Source: Lonicera japonica
Taxonomy: Eukaryota > Streptophyta > Magnoliopsida > Dipsacales > Caprifoliaceae
NCBI GenBank assembly: GCA_021464415.1
Contig: CM038469.1
Span: 21,719,901-21,783,900, forward strand
Direction of reading: 5' to 3'
Length of the DNA: 64,000 nucleotides
In this document: in pieces, positions 19,948 through 31,468 of the stretch
Layout of the letters: every line of letters begins with the position of its first letter
How positions within the stretch are numbered: the first letter of the stretch is position 1
Translations under genes and position numbers: made by a program
The notes under the pieces: generated by a model
Database searches by the model: none
What the model saw: only the letters and a program-made list of their open reading frames with translations
What the model was told of the DNA's origin: nothing

Positions 19948-22485
19948 TCAATGACAATTAGTTACCAAAACAAAACACCACCAAGACCAACCAACAATTA
20001 ACCATTATCATGTCAAGCAGCACAACCAACTACTTGAAAGCAAAACCCAAAGCTAACCTGAGCTAAACTACCCTGTTAAATGCATATAGAGACCGACAGA
20101 GACTTTTTAAACAATTACTTCACTTGGGCGTGTCGTTGAACAAATCGTATATGACCAAAAACCAAAAAATCAGAAAACACGTGAGTAAAATCCCCAATTT
20201 ATCTACAATCAAAAAGTTGAAATAGAAATTAACACAGGAAGAACAGAAGAAAGGAATAAGTGAGAGAGAGAGGTGAAGACAAGTTTCCCTCGAAGTCGAA
20301 GCAGAAATGAAAGTGGTGAATGAGTGTATTTTGAGTTGGGGCTGAAATGAACTAATTCACAATTTTATAAATTAACTTAAATCTTCTAATTTTAAATAGT
20401 TAATTAGTACAAGAAAATATTATATTGCTAATCAAATTGTCAATTAGTCTATTTTAAATGAGCTAATTTACAATTCGGCGTTCAACCAAACGGACCCTAA
20501 GAATCCAAGGGATATTGTGTGAAGGCTTCTTGGACGTTAAATGCATTTGGCTACTATATATACTCCAACCACATAACAAGATTCATGACGTAAAAGACAG
20601 AAACAAATAAATCTTTCAGTCAATCCTGAACTAAAGATGAAAAGCGATTACACTGAATTGATTATTTAATCTTCAACAAACTTCATAAAATGGTGCCTCC
20701 ATACTCTAACCAAATTATAGATCATCAATTCTATATTATAGATCTCAACTACTTAAAAAAACTTTAAACCATAAACACACAAATAGGTACAAAAAGAATC
20801 TCAAAGGTGAATTAACGGCGGTCGCCTCAGGTTCCTGTCCCCAATTTCCGCCAGCCGGAGCAGAAAACCAGTGTAGTAACCCAAGGGCGGCTTGTCAATA
20901 TGAACGGAAGCTTCCGTGTTAGAGGCTCCTTAGTCGGTTGATCTATTTGAACCTCAAGAATTCAACGTCAAAATTAAATTAAGCAAGAAGATTATTGGAA
21001 TAATGAGAATTACCAATGATTTTGTTTTTTGAAGATGTAAAGAATGATTGATTGAGGGTTTTTTTTTCTCGTTGTTAAGGAAAAACAAAATTTCAGGAGG
21101 GGGTGGGGGGTGCCGGGGGGTTGGGTTGGGTTTGATAGGGGCTCGAAATTAGGGGGATTGAGAGAGAGAGAGAGAGAGAGAATTGAGCGGGAAAGGGTTC
21201 GGGGGAGTGAGAGAGAGAGATCTAGGAGGATACAGATGTTGTTGAGAGCATGTTTATTTTAGGTGATTGTTATAACCACAAACTATTTGAAAACACTTCG
21301 CATGTTCATTCACCCGATAATGAGCGGGTAATTTTATGTTATCTGCCTGATGACAAGTGAATAAAAGCTTGAAAGCTTTACTCGCGTGTTATCGGGTGAG
21401 TATGTAGGAGTAACATGCACTTACTTGCCCGTCATCGGACGAATGAAACATGGAGTGTTACCAAGTATTTTGTGGAATATAAATAGACGCTACCTCATTT
21501 TAGGGGTAAGACGGTTTTTTTATCATATCACTTAACTAAGAGTAATAGTTTAGATAAACGGCTGGGTGCAAATCCAAGGAAAAAACTTAAAGTTCATTTT
21601 AAAATATCGACTATAAACTTAGTGTGCAAACTGCAAAGTCAAAATATCTTTGCGAAAAATACAATGGAGTTTTTAGAAATAAAAATATGATGCTAATGTT
21701 GAAAATACCACTCGAGGAATTTCTAGTTTGTGAAAATTGGGGATGCAAGAGGCGTACACTAGAATGAATTCTTTTAAGAACAAAAAAAATATGTTTGTAA
21801 GTTAGTTATTTTTGCTGGAAATCCTATTTATGATAATAATTTTTTCTACAAAAATATAGAAGATATTCTGCAATTGGGCTACTTTGTTATTGAATATATT
21901 ATTAAATTGTTTTAATTAAATTTTACTATGATTATGATATATGTGACAATTTTGTGGGAAACACTTAAGAGTTTGTGTTACAAATGGCACTACTAGTTTT
22001 CAGCCTTAGAAGTGTACTCCCTTAGTCTGCAATTAAGAGTTGCGTTTTCACATTCGGGATTTCCAAAATTAGTAGTCCCTTTAATTCCTTTCTAGGTACA
22101 TAACCAATGGAACAAATCTTATAATCCCATAATAGTGAATACCTTTTATTCTTGACGATGTGTCATGCTGTCTACATACATGAATCTAAATGAGTTTAGA
22201 TGTACCTTAATCACAAATATTCCAAATAAGCCGAACATTGACTGAACCGGCTTGATGGTTACGAGCCTTCAATATATGTCATCTTTGTGCGTGTTCCTGG
22301 ATCTCAGCTAAAGTGTTGGGCTGACTACAAGAGTTGCTCCTTCTTCACGTCAAAAAACCTATGGTTCTAGCTGATACCTTAAAGAGAGAAAGAGAGAATT
22401 TGTTTTTGAGAGAGGGAAACTGAATAGAAGAGAACAACCTCTTTAGGGTTGCTACCTTGTTTTATTTAAAGCCAGTTCCCTAGTG
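19948..22485. other. Intergenic DNA, no confident gene
   Basis: AT-rich, with a GA-rich tract at 21161-21220 and a possible exon relic on the minus strand at about 20810-20935 (listed separately). Around 21290-21420 the phrases cacccgataatgagcgggt and tgttatcgggtgag form a loose inverted pair; I could not define element ends. Confidence 0.4.
20811..20935 (-). pseudogene. Exon-like GC-rich fragment of unknown gene
   Basis: On the minus strand one frame reads SVHIDKPPLGYYTGFLL followed by RLAEIGDRNLRRPP and a stop, about 40 codons. It is preceded by a CT-rich leader-like stretch (21240 down to 21050) and a donor-like GGTAATTC near 21015. No ATG in frame is seen. It may be the end of a captured or truncated host gene. 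I do not recognise the family. Confidence 0.2.
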
Positions 22486-22490
22486 CTAGG
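22486..22490. repeat. 5-bp target duplication CTAGG, left
   Basis: CTAGG at 22486-22490 is repeated at 23824-23828, outside the TG...CA ends of the solo LTR. Confidence 0.85.
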
Positions 22491-23823
22491 TGAAAGAGAT
22501 ATGTCCTAGGACTATTCATAGATTATGATTTGTACTTGGATATTTTATGCTTATTGTTATTAATAAAGTTTATTTATTATACTTTATATTCTCTTGTAAA
22601 TAATATATATTAATACTAGTTCATCAAGTACGTGACTTGATTGTGGGATGCTAGTAATGTTATAATAATATTATTTAGATGTCCCTAATCATGTGTCAAT
22701 AACCTAGGATCACATTGATATAATGATTAGAGTATGGGTCAGTTGATGATTATGTTCCACAAGTCATGGATATGGAAATATCAAGCTGAACATACTGATA
22801 CTTGTTAGGGAACAAAGTATTGGACTGACCTGCTTTGGGGACACTGCGAGGAGTGTTACATAATGTCATCAGTGATGTTCCCCATTTGTGATATCGTATT
22901 ATCCTCAGACCTGAGATCGCCATGGTTACCAACATAGGGATTAGCATGTCAGGCATTATCAAACGTTGCTCTTGATCGAGTAATTATAAAGATAATGACC
23001 GAGCATACTATGAACTATGTAGAGGTATGTGGTTGATCAAGATGGAACTTGTCACTCTCATATATTGAGAGAGATATCGTTGGGCCCCTTGATAAGTGTA
23101 ATTAATATTTGCATGGCCATGCACAAATGAGATGTCATTTGTTTTAGATTAATTATACTTAGAGATCAAGAAATAAAGATTGAACTATACAAGAATGACA
23201 CTTGCCTAGTCTTGTGTTAAATCTAGATATCGATTGACAAAAGGAGTTAATATGTGGAATATCAATTTAAGGTTGTGTTGTTTTGACCTTTATACCCTTT
23301 GGATAGTAGTAATGTTTTACTAGAGACCGCTTACTATTCGTATAATAAAACGGGCTTTTTATTATACTGCCAAAGAGTGTAAAACCTACAGGGTCGCACA
23401 CCAAAACGAGTTGGATCAAAACGAATTAAAACGGGCCAAGTTAGACTTAGGCCCAGTTCGTTTGTTGCTTAGGGTTCTCACTAGGGTTCCCTTATAAAAG
23501 GGAACCTTTGTTCATCCTGGCCGTCATGGGAAATCTTTGAGAGGCTAGAGAGTCGAAATAATTGAGAGAACCCTAGAAGGCGCTAGTACACCAAGCAAGG
23601 ATCTCGTCTCGTTCGTGTGTGCATACCGTAGAGGCGTCGTAATTTCTACGCTAAGGACGACAACAACATAAGGATCCGATCCATCTTGTTCATTTTAGTA
23701 ACATCAAATCACGTATAAGGTATGTCTTCTGTCGATTTTATTGAACAGCATATATCCTAGGGTTTATAGATTAGTGCGTAAATTTGTGTATGTGATGCAT
23801 AATTACTGCTCTAATAACTAACA
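22491..23823 (+). mobile_element. Solo LTR, 1333 bp (copy A)
   Basis: It starts TGAAAGAGATATGTCC, ends TAATAACTAACA, is flanked by CTAGG on both sides and has no internal coding region. A TATA box (TTATAAAAG, 23492-23500) and a GC-richer transcribed part follow in the last third, so the LTR reads on the + strand. A second copy of the same family is at 53796-55130. Solo LTRs arise by recombination between the two LTRs of one element. Confidence 0.88.
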
Positions 23824-23828
23824 CTAGG

Positions 23829-25799
23829 CATCCAAATTAATACACCAACCTGGGTCAGGTCGACACTAAATAGGTGGACCCATTTTATTTGGGCCAAGCC
23901 CATGTCCCAATTGCCCTCATACTACAATTCAATCTCCTCTTCTGAAAAATTTCTGGTTTGCTCTCTTCTTTTTCATACACGAAATGGGACATGTGATCTC
24001 ATGAGAAAGAACACATAACTCAACAGTTATAGAATGTTATACATCAACCTTATTATGTGATGCACTCATGACAGACTAGATATGGTTGCTGGCCAGCTAA
24101 CGAGTAACAAAATATGGCGTAAATTGAATAGTCTTCCATACATCCTCATATAAATCTAACTGTGCCCAACTGCTTTCCTAGACACACCCCTTAAACGATA
24201 TGTATCATCCATTACCCTAGGTAAGTGTGCTAACATAGCAATAACGAGCATCCTCTTCACAACGTAATTGTAAGGTCACATAGGCATAATGGAAAGATTA
24301 TGTAGGATCCAAATGTCTCGCGTAACGATGAAGCAATGATTCATTCATCGCTCCCGTTGTCGATCAGCTATAGCACATATAATGTTGAAAAATTAGAACT
24401 ATAAAATACGAACAAAACGAAGTTACCAAAAATTCAATATTTGGGAAACACTGGGTTTAGTTGCGAATTAGGTCACTCTCTTTAAGACGTTTCACGGTTG
24501 TGCTCGGTGTTTGTGCTACCAGTTCGGATAGGCCACGTCGTCGTCAAGATTCCCATATTCCTTCTATCTCGATTTTCCTTGCACAATGGGAAGTTGAAAA
24601 ACTAACTCCCTTAATGGCTTGCTTAGAATCGGTAAATTATTCTTGCCGGAAGGCAAAAAAAATTTTGAAAGAATTTTTTTTCTTCAAACCTTTGAGATGT
24701 ATGTAAAAGATCAATGTTTTTTTTTTTTTTTGTGTTTTTGTATTAACGAAGAAGAAGAAATTTATTTTTTAAAGAAAAAAAAATCATTCCGTTAAAGTTG
24801 AAGGAGAGAAAGATGTGATGCGGGAGCTATCCATAGCAACCGCTAAGAAGACTAAGTCAAAAGACTTTCAATTTTCAATTTTTGAAATTCAAAAAATAAT
24901 TTTATTTTTAATAAATAAAATTTTTCAAATGAATTTTGTCCAAAAAGATAATATTTTAAACAAATGAAGCCGAAGCCCAAAGCTTATGCATACTTACCTT
25001 GTGCTTTTTATAATCCCATCAGTTTGCTCTCAATTTGATATATGACCTTTTCTTTTTCTCTGATTCAAAAGTCTATTTATGCATACCAATTTTTATTTGT
25101 ATTTTATATAATTAGGTTGTTACGTACCCTGTTCTTATTTGTATTTTTTACTAGCTTTATATATTTGTATATCTATCACTTTTTTCTCTATTCTTCAAGT
25201 GAATATTATGTAATTGTAGGTCTATCACCTTTTTCTCTATTCTTCAAGTCAATATATTTACATAATAAGCTTTGTATTAGAATTACAGTGTTTGCAATTA
25301 AATAATTTTTATTTATCTTTGTATTTTCTTAGGTCTTTCTCTTGCTTCTCCAATTTTCAAGTGAACAAACAATAAGTTTTGAGTTAAAATTTTTGTCTAT
25401 AATTTCATTCATTTTTCTTACTTTTTAGTTTTGATCGAAGGTATCTCTTTTAAAGTTTTTCTTGATTCTTATGAATTTTTTAAAATATTGTTCAATTTTG
25501 ACCAGTACTTCTTTTATCGTAATGCATACTAATTTTATAATTTTTTTAAGAAGATAATCAATCATTCAACAGCGGCGAAAATAATTACAATTTCAATATC
25601 TTTTTTGATGAGTACAATTTAAATATCTTAATTTGACAAAGGTTGTGAGAAAAAGTGTTCCCAAGTTACTGAGTTCATTATTTTTGAGGTAATATATATT
25701 AGGCATATATAATAACTTTTTAAAATAGACTACAACAGTAAAGTATTGACATATTTCATTAATTGAGTTGCCCACGCATTGCGTGGGTTATACACTTGT
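23829..25799. other. Intergenic DNA ending in a Helitron-like 3' terminus
   Basis: No coding region is convincing. It is AT-rich from 24640 to 25770, with repeated phrases such as ctatcactttttctctattcttcaagt near 25170 and 25212. The sequence split by the solo LTR (about 22260-22485 and 23829-23950) looks, on the minus strand, like a promoter with TTTAAATAAAA and a CT-rich leader, but no ORF follows. Confidence 0.35.
25770..25799 (+). mobile_element. Helitron-like 3' end: hairpin plus CTTGT
   Basis: CCCACGC-att-GCGTGGG (25771-25787) forms a perfect 7-bp stem, followed 7 nt later by CTTGT (25795-25799) and then T. Plant Helitrons end with a short GC hairpin and CTRRT next to T. CTTGT departs from CTRRT at one position, and the matching 5' end was not found. 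Confidence 0.45.
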
Positions 25800-26442
25800 T
25801 TAAGTAGGAACTCGGTAATCTACACTAAATAAAAGCATGACCCTTCATTTCTCCCATTGAAACTTGAAAGAAATTTTAGTCTAACATCTAAGCGCTGTAC
25901 ACGCTTGTGCAAAAATGGTTCCATAATAATCCCCAATCTATATAATATAAGTAAAATGTTCTCTTTTCATGAGAGCTTGCCATGTGTCAATAATAAATAA
26001 ATATTATATATATGTGTATATATATATATATATTTCTTATTTCTTCTCTAAAACAACATCTTTTCAAATTCTTCATGTAATCATTCATCTAAAATATCGT
26101 ATTCACATGTTTTATAACTTTTCGTGTTCTTTCGCGTAATTACACTTCTTATTTATTCTACCACATTTTTATTAAATGCCTTTACCTTTTGCATTTATTA
26201 AGGATTTATTTTTTTAATCTCATGCTAAAACATTTCTAATTATAAAAGGATTCTATATACAAAGACATATATATATATATATATATATATAAATACATAG
26301 TCCGTTTCTGGTAGGACTGTGCCTTTTTATGATATTTTTTCTTCATAAAAATATTGGAGGGTGTTTTTTACGAGAGAAAACCGACATAAAAATGATCAGT
26401 TTATACGGACCGGTTTGCACCTGAAATTTTCCATATAGATAC

Positions 26443-27288
26443 TGATAGTGTGAAAATCTAGAAATAGATAATTAACCAATCAATAAGCAAATATCGGTGA
26501 ATAAAAAATAAATGCGGCGCAGTGATGAACACATGACATTTTTTTTAAGGTAGGTTCCTCCGGTAGCGCTTATGCTAGTCCGGCAATACGTCCTCCTTTC
26601 GTGTGTGCTTGCTTTGTATTAGCTCAAAGGCAATCAATTTGGATGATAATACAAGCTACCAATCTCTCTCTCTATAATTTTCTTAATTCTATTTATAAGT
26701 ATAGAATTAGGATTACAAATCTCTCTCTCTATAATTTTCTTAATTCCATTTGTAAGTATAGAATTAGGATTATAAATATTTCAAGAAGATGAAATAATAA
26801 ACTGTGTAGGAGGGATAGTGTATAAGGGTTGTTGGTATTTTTTAGGGTATGAAAAGAGAGAGTATAAGACCATCCTATTTCTTCTTAAATTGGCTTGTAT
26901 TTATTTTGCCAATGGCTTTTTATCTCTTGGATGAGATTGATGGATCTTAGGAGAGAAGGAAGATATATGTTTTTGGTGCCCTTTGAATGAATGAATGAGG
27001 AGGTATTTATTGGTAAAATTTAGAATGGTAAAAAAGTAAATTTGATGAAGATGAGGGGTAAAAAGGTAATTTTACAAAGGTGAGTGGATGTAAGTGGAAT
27101 TTGAGTGGAAGTTAATGGAGGTGAGTGAAATTTGAGTGGAAGTTAATGGAGGTGGGTGGAATTTGAGTGGGATTTTAGTGAAGGTAAAAATGAGATTTTA
27201 CCGGGGATAAAAATGAAATTTTACCGGAGGTAAAAAATATTGAATTACCTTTGTAGGCCAATAGTAAAATCAATATTTAACCCCATCA
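26443..27288 (-). repeat. LTR of the LARD-like element (3' LTR in element orientation)
   Basis: It closely matches 28724-29570. It contains internal short repeats of ggagtgagtggaatttgagtggaagttaatgg type near 27080-27175. An in-LTR duplication of tctctctctataattttcttaatt (two copies near 26664 and 26720) is shared by both LTRs. Confidence 0.85.
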
Positions 27289-27509
27289 ATTGCCCCCTAT
27301 ATTTATCATTTAGCTCGGATGAGATCATTGGTGAGGATATCCTTCAACCCGAGAGCTAGTAGTAACTCTGAGATCTAATGTTCGTGATGTCTTAAGCCCG
27401 AATCCTTCGTAGGTGAACAAGGTCGATAATTCAATGCATGTGTTAGGTCTTTTGCCTTTATTAGAAATCTTTTTCAAAGCTGAGGCATGAGAGCGGGTAC
27501 TTGTCGAGG

Positions 27510-28025
27510 AAGATAATCATGGGGAGAGCTCGAATAACCAATGTGTAGGACTTTGTTAGCCCTTGACCATAAGTTTGTGAAGTTCGGAACATTAATGTGT
27601 AAAGATGGCTAGACTTTGATCATTAGTCTTAGAGTTTCAGAACATCATTGTGTAAGGCTGGCTAGACGTTGATCTTGAGTCTTTGTTCATGGAAGCTAGA
27701 TCTCGAATGCTAGTCGTTGAGCTCGAAATATCAATGTGTAGAACTCGTTAGACATTGGATTCAAGTCATAGAGCCTGGAACATTAATATGTAAAGCTTGC
27801 TATACTTTTGGTCACAAATAGTTTGGAACATTAATGTGTAAAGCTAACTATACTTTGATCATTAGCCTTAGAGTTTCAGAACATCATTGTGTAAGGCTGG
27901 CTAGACGTTGATCTCGAGTCTTAGTTCAAGGAAGCTAGATCTCGGATGCTGGTCGTTGAGCTCGAAACATCAATGTGTAGAACTCGTTAGACGTTGGATG
28001 CAAGTCGTAGAGCTTGGAACATTAA
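27510..28025. repeat. Internal tandem repeat set A of the LARD-like element
   Basis: Diverged units share gaacattaatgtgtaaag or gaaacatcaatgtgtag followed by ctagac..ttggat. A higher-order unit of about 240 bp is duplicated: 27650-27775 and 27888-28020 match over tggctagacgttgatct and ggaagctagatctcg. Confidence 0.7.
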
Positions 28026-28031
28026 TTTTTG

Positions 28032-28640
28032 AATGATTATGCACCCGTAAATATTGAGCTAGCGTAGGCCTGCAGGATTTTCACATTTTTTGTTGCAGCA
28101 ACTTTGTATCCTAGTTTTGGACCCCGAGATGGCCAAATTTGAGAAAGGCTTGAACTGGAAAGTTGTAACTCTTGAAATTTTCTCTAAAATGGACTCCAGA
28201 ATTGCATGATTTGGAGTTTTGATCACATAGTTACGCGCCTGATAATATTAATTCACCGTATGTTCGCGGGATTTCGTTTTAAAAAGTTTGTGTCGAAGTT
28301 TTGAACCCCGAGATGGCCGAATTTGAAAACGGCTTGAACTGAAAAGTTGTAGATCTTGAAATTTCTTCAAAATGGACTCCAGAATCGTATGATTTGGAGT
28401 CTTGAGCACAAATTTATGCACCTGATAATATTGAGTCACCATAGGCTCGCGGGATTTCGTTCCAGAAAGTTTGTATCGAAATTTGGAACCCCGATATGGA
28501 AGAATTTGAAAACATATGGAACTGAAAAGTTGTAGCTCTTGAAAGTTTCTCCAAAATGGACTCCAGAATCGCATAATTTGGAGTTCCGCGCAAGAAGTTA
28601 TGCCCCCGAGAATATTGAGCTATGTAAACCCGCGGGATTC
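28032..28640. repeat. Internal tandem repeat set B, unit about 183 bp, about 3.3 copies
   Basis: Each unit has ccccgagatggcc (28122, 28306, and as ccccgatatgg near 28490), gaaaagttgtagctcttg, aaaatggactccagaat and atttggagt, then a step such as gcacctgataatattga. Within each unit ACTCCA and TGGAGT can pair as a hairpin. Related single copies lie outside this element at 33540-33622 and 37284-37412. Confidence 0.75.
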
Positions 28641-28723
28641 TGAGTTTTTCACCGAAAATTCACTTGTAATTTCTAAAGAACGAGAGCTTTAGAGAGCTTA
28701 TCGTTCCCAGAGACGGCGCCAAC

Positions 28724-29570
28724 TGATGGTGTCATCTAAAAATAGATAATTAACCAATCAATAAGCAAATATCGGTGAATAAAAATTAAATGCGGCGCAG
28801 TGATGAACACATGACATTTTTTTTTAAGGTAGGTTTCCCCGGTAGCGCTTATGCTAGTCCTGCAATAATCCTCCTTTCGTGTGTGCTTGCTTTGTATTAG
28901 CTCAAAGGCAATCAATTTGGATGATAATACAAGCTACCAATCTCTCTCTCTCTATAATTTTCTTAATTCTATTTATAAGTATAGAATTAGGATTACAAAT
29001 CTCTCTCTCTATAATTTTCTTAATTCTATTTGTAAGTATAGAATTAAGATTACAAATATTTCAAGAAGATGAAATAATAAACTGTGTAGGAGGGATAGTG
29101 TATATAAGGGTTGTTGGTATTTTTTAGGGTATGAAAAGAGAGAGTATAAGACCCTCCTATTTCTTCTTAAATTGGCTTGTATTTATTTTGCCAATGGCTT
29201 TTTATCTCTTCGATGAAATTGATGGATCTTAGGAGAGAAGGAAGATATATTTTTTTGGTGCCCTTTGAATGAATGAATGAGGATGTATTTATAGGTAAAA
29301 TCTAGAATGGTAAAAAAGTAAATTTGATGAATATGAGGGGTAAAAATGTAACTTTACAAAGGTGAGTGGATGTAAGTAGAATTTGAGTGGAAGTTAATGG
29401 AGGTGAGTGGAATTTGAGTGGAAGTTAATGGAAGTGGGTGTAATTTGAGTGGGATTTTAGTGGAGGTAAAAATGAGATTTTACCGGAAATAAAAATAAAA
29501 TTTTACCGGAGGTAAAAAATATTGAATTACCTTTGTAGGCCAATAGTAAAATCACTATTTAACCCCATCA
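28724..29570 (-). repeat. LTR of the LARD-like element (5' LTR in element orientation)
   Basis: Partner of 26443-27288; the same internal duplications are present. The two LTRs differ by scattered substitutions and small indels, so the insertion is not very recent. Confidence 0.85.
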
Positions 29571-30179
29571 GATACATACATAAATAAAATTACTTTATCT
29601 GAATCAAATTGCTAGAAATATGATTAAAAATTTGTCCAAAATATGAGTAATGTTGTAAAAACATGTAGTTATTAGTTTCTCATGCGTTAACTTTATTATT
29701 TTCTTCCGTCTCTGAATTACACATTAAAACTTTTGTTAATGATAATTCCAATATTTCAAGAATAATTATGAATATTCTTATAACATAGTTATTTCAATTA
29801 TTTATACACAACTAAAATTGCTTCTTTTTACTTGAGGCTAGCACATGTTATTCATCATTTATATATTTTATGAATTGTAATATAAAATTTCACTTTTCTC
29901 TTTAGACATTTTTATAGGTTTTGGATTCTTTCATTTATTTATTTATGATTCAAATATGTTCTCCTATGTATCAAATGTACTTTTCTTTTACTATAAAGAT
30001 AGAAAATTAGGTATATCTACACTTTTATAAACTAAATTAGAACATAATGACAATAGTTGATCGATTTGCCATCATAAACTATAAAAAAATTGAGTTAGGT
30101 CATTTATTTAAAGTATTAATAAAATTAATCTATTTATAATTTAAAAATATATAAATTATCGCGCAGAGTACATACTTGT

Positions 30180-31231
30180 TTAATTGTAAAAATGAATACA
30201 ATATCCAGGCCACGGCGGATGCAGTTGCATATTTAATTGGTGGGGCACTTATTCTTTTTACTCTGTGCTCACAAAAGTGACCAAAGAAAGTACGCCACTA
30301 TATTTTTTTTTATGCACTCACCTGAAAAAAGGGGTGCCCTATCGACTTCTCTTCTTTGATTTTGACCTTTACTAATATCTCTCTATTCTCAATTTATACT
30401 TTTTTATCTGGTTTCTTCATCTCATTCTTATAATCTCTATTTTTATATTTTTAATATATTTTGGACACATAATTTCAAGAAAATTTCTTATTATACTTAT
30501 TTATTTGAATTTCAAGTATTTCACTGCCAACATCCCAACTCAACCAGTACGTCTAGAAATATAATTGCGCACATAACTTTTTCTTGATGATGGTAAAAAT
30601 CTCTTCTTCTTCTTCTTCTTCTTCTTCTTCTTCTTCTTCTTCTTCTTTGTGTGTGTGTGTGTGGGGTGGGGTTTGGGGGGAGGGGGGGCTTGGAAATAAA
30701 AGTCAATGCAAGAAAGAAGGGGATTGCATGATGGATCAGATTCTTGGGTTCTGTTGGCTTTAAATGAATTTGAAATTAATGGAGAAAGGACGATAGAAGT
30801 TATGGAGAATTCTCTTAAATTTCATATAGTAAATATGGAAAGCTCATTTTCTGAAGCTAAGAATTCAGTATAACTATTTTTACATATAATCAAGTCTCCA
30901 TACCTAGCATTAATTATCTTCCATATTTGAGATGAAACAATCCATGGTTAGGAATTAAGATGAATGATAGACTCGTATCACTTTAATTCGGATAGCAACA
31001 AATCACAAATTCCACTTCGGGGTAAAAATTATATATACCACAAAATTTTATTTAGAATAGAAACAAATCTCGCTAAATTCAACTAATCAATTCTCTCCCA
31101 TCAAAAGGAAAATACAAGATGATATGTAATAATCTCCTAATACCACTACCTTAGCCATGTCTAACGAACTTTTTGGAAAAAAAATTGATAGGGTAAGGAA
31201 AATTAATGCGGGGAAGAGAAAATTAAAGTAA
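30180..31231 (+). other. Block 1 paralogous non-coding DNA
   Basis: The 30700-31231 part resembles 57120-57450 (see the block entry). No gene is seen. The block 2 counterpart of the microsatellite at 30601 is the GT/GA tract at 56990-57050, so the repeat type changed between copies. Confidence 0.5.
30601..30665. repeat. Microsatellite (TTC)n followed by (GT)n
   Basis: About 15 units of cttctt type (30600-30647), then about 8 GT units and a G-rich stretch to 30690. Reading frames here (runs of Arg or Ser) are artefacts. Confidence 0.9.
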
Positions 31232-31468
31232 ACTAGAAAAATAAGTATCAACAGAGTACATAGCATTGGCTAACAGTTGACTATCTGTTTTGATGATAAC
31301 ATCCCTCTTTCCTTTATGAAGAAGCCAGCTTAAGAAATTATAATGTTATATATTTGTAATGATAATTGTAAAATAATCATTAATCTTATTATTAAATAAA
31401 TAGTTACATATATTATAATAATCTATTTTAAGACATACATACTATTCTATTATCTAGAAATTAGGTAG

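Larger units (their letters stand above)
26443..29570 (-). mobile_element. Non-autonomous LTR retrotransposon (LARD-like), 3.1 kb, minus orientation
   Basis: Two LTRs of 846-847 bp (26443-27288 and 28724-29570) are flanked by the exact 5-bp duplication GATAC (26438-26442 and 29571-29575). Read on the minus strand the LTR runs TGATGGGGTT...CATCA. Next to the right LTR the minus strand reads TTGGCGCCGTCTCTGGGAAC, a primer-binding-site-like sequence; the left LTR is preceded (minus strand) by the purine tract ATATAGGGGGCAA. The 1.4 kb interior has no coding region and consists of two sets of tandem repeats. Confidence 0.85.
25937..30179 (+). mobile_element. Helitron-like insertion 1 (contains a non-autonomous LTR element)
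   Basis: It starts A|TCTATATAATATAAG, with tgccatgtgtc shortly after, a common start region of plant Helitrons, and ends CTTGT|T at 30175-30179. The flanks join as ...ccccaa + ttaattg..., which resembles the uninterrupted sequence in block 2 near 56275-56295 (tctctaatttgattaag). The terminal hairpin is weak (ttatcgcgcagag). There is no Rep/helicase gene; without the 3.1 kb LTR element it is about 1.1 kb and non-autonomous. Confidence 0.5.

Noticed and set aside
24461..24706. 81-codon ORF on the plus strand
   Set aside because: The composition is not protein-like (ends in a run of Phe from poly-T) and there is no recognisable domain or promoter.
25042..25305. Hydrophobic 87-codon ORF
   Set aside because: The Phe/Leu/Tyr-rich translation is what T-rich DNA gives; no start context or homolog is evident.
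28248..28574. 108-codon minus-strand ORF with internal repeats
   Set aside because: It is produced by the set-B tandem repeats; the repeat unit is close to a multiple of three, so stops are avoided by chance. No homology to a known domain.
30521..30706. Arginine-rich ORF on the minus strand
   Set aside because: It is a translation of the (TTC)n/(GAA)n microsatellite.
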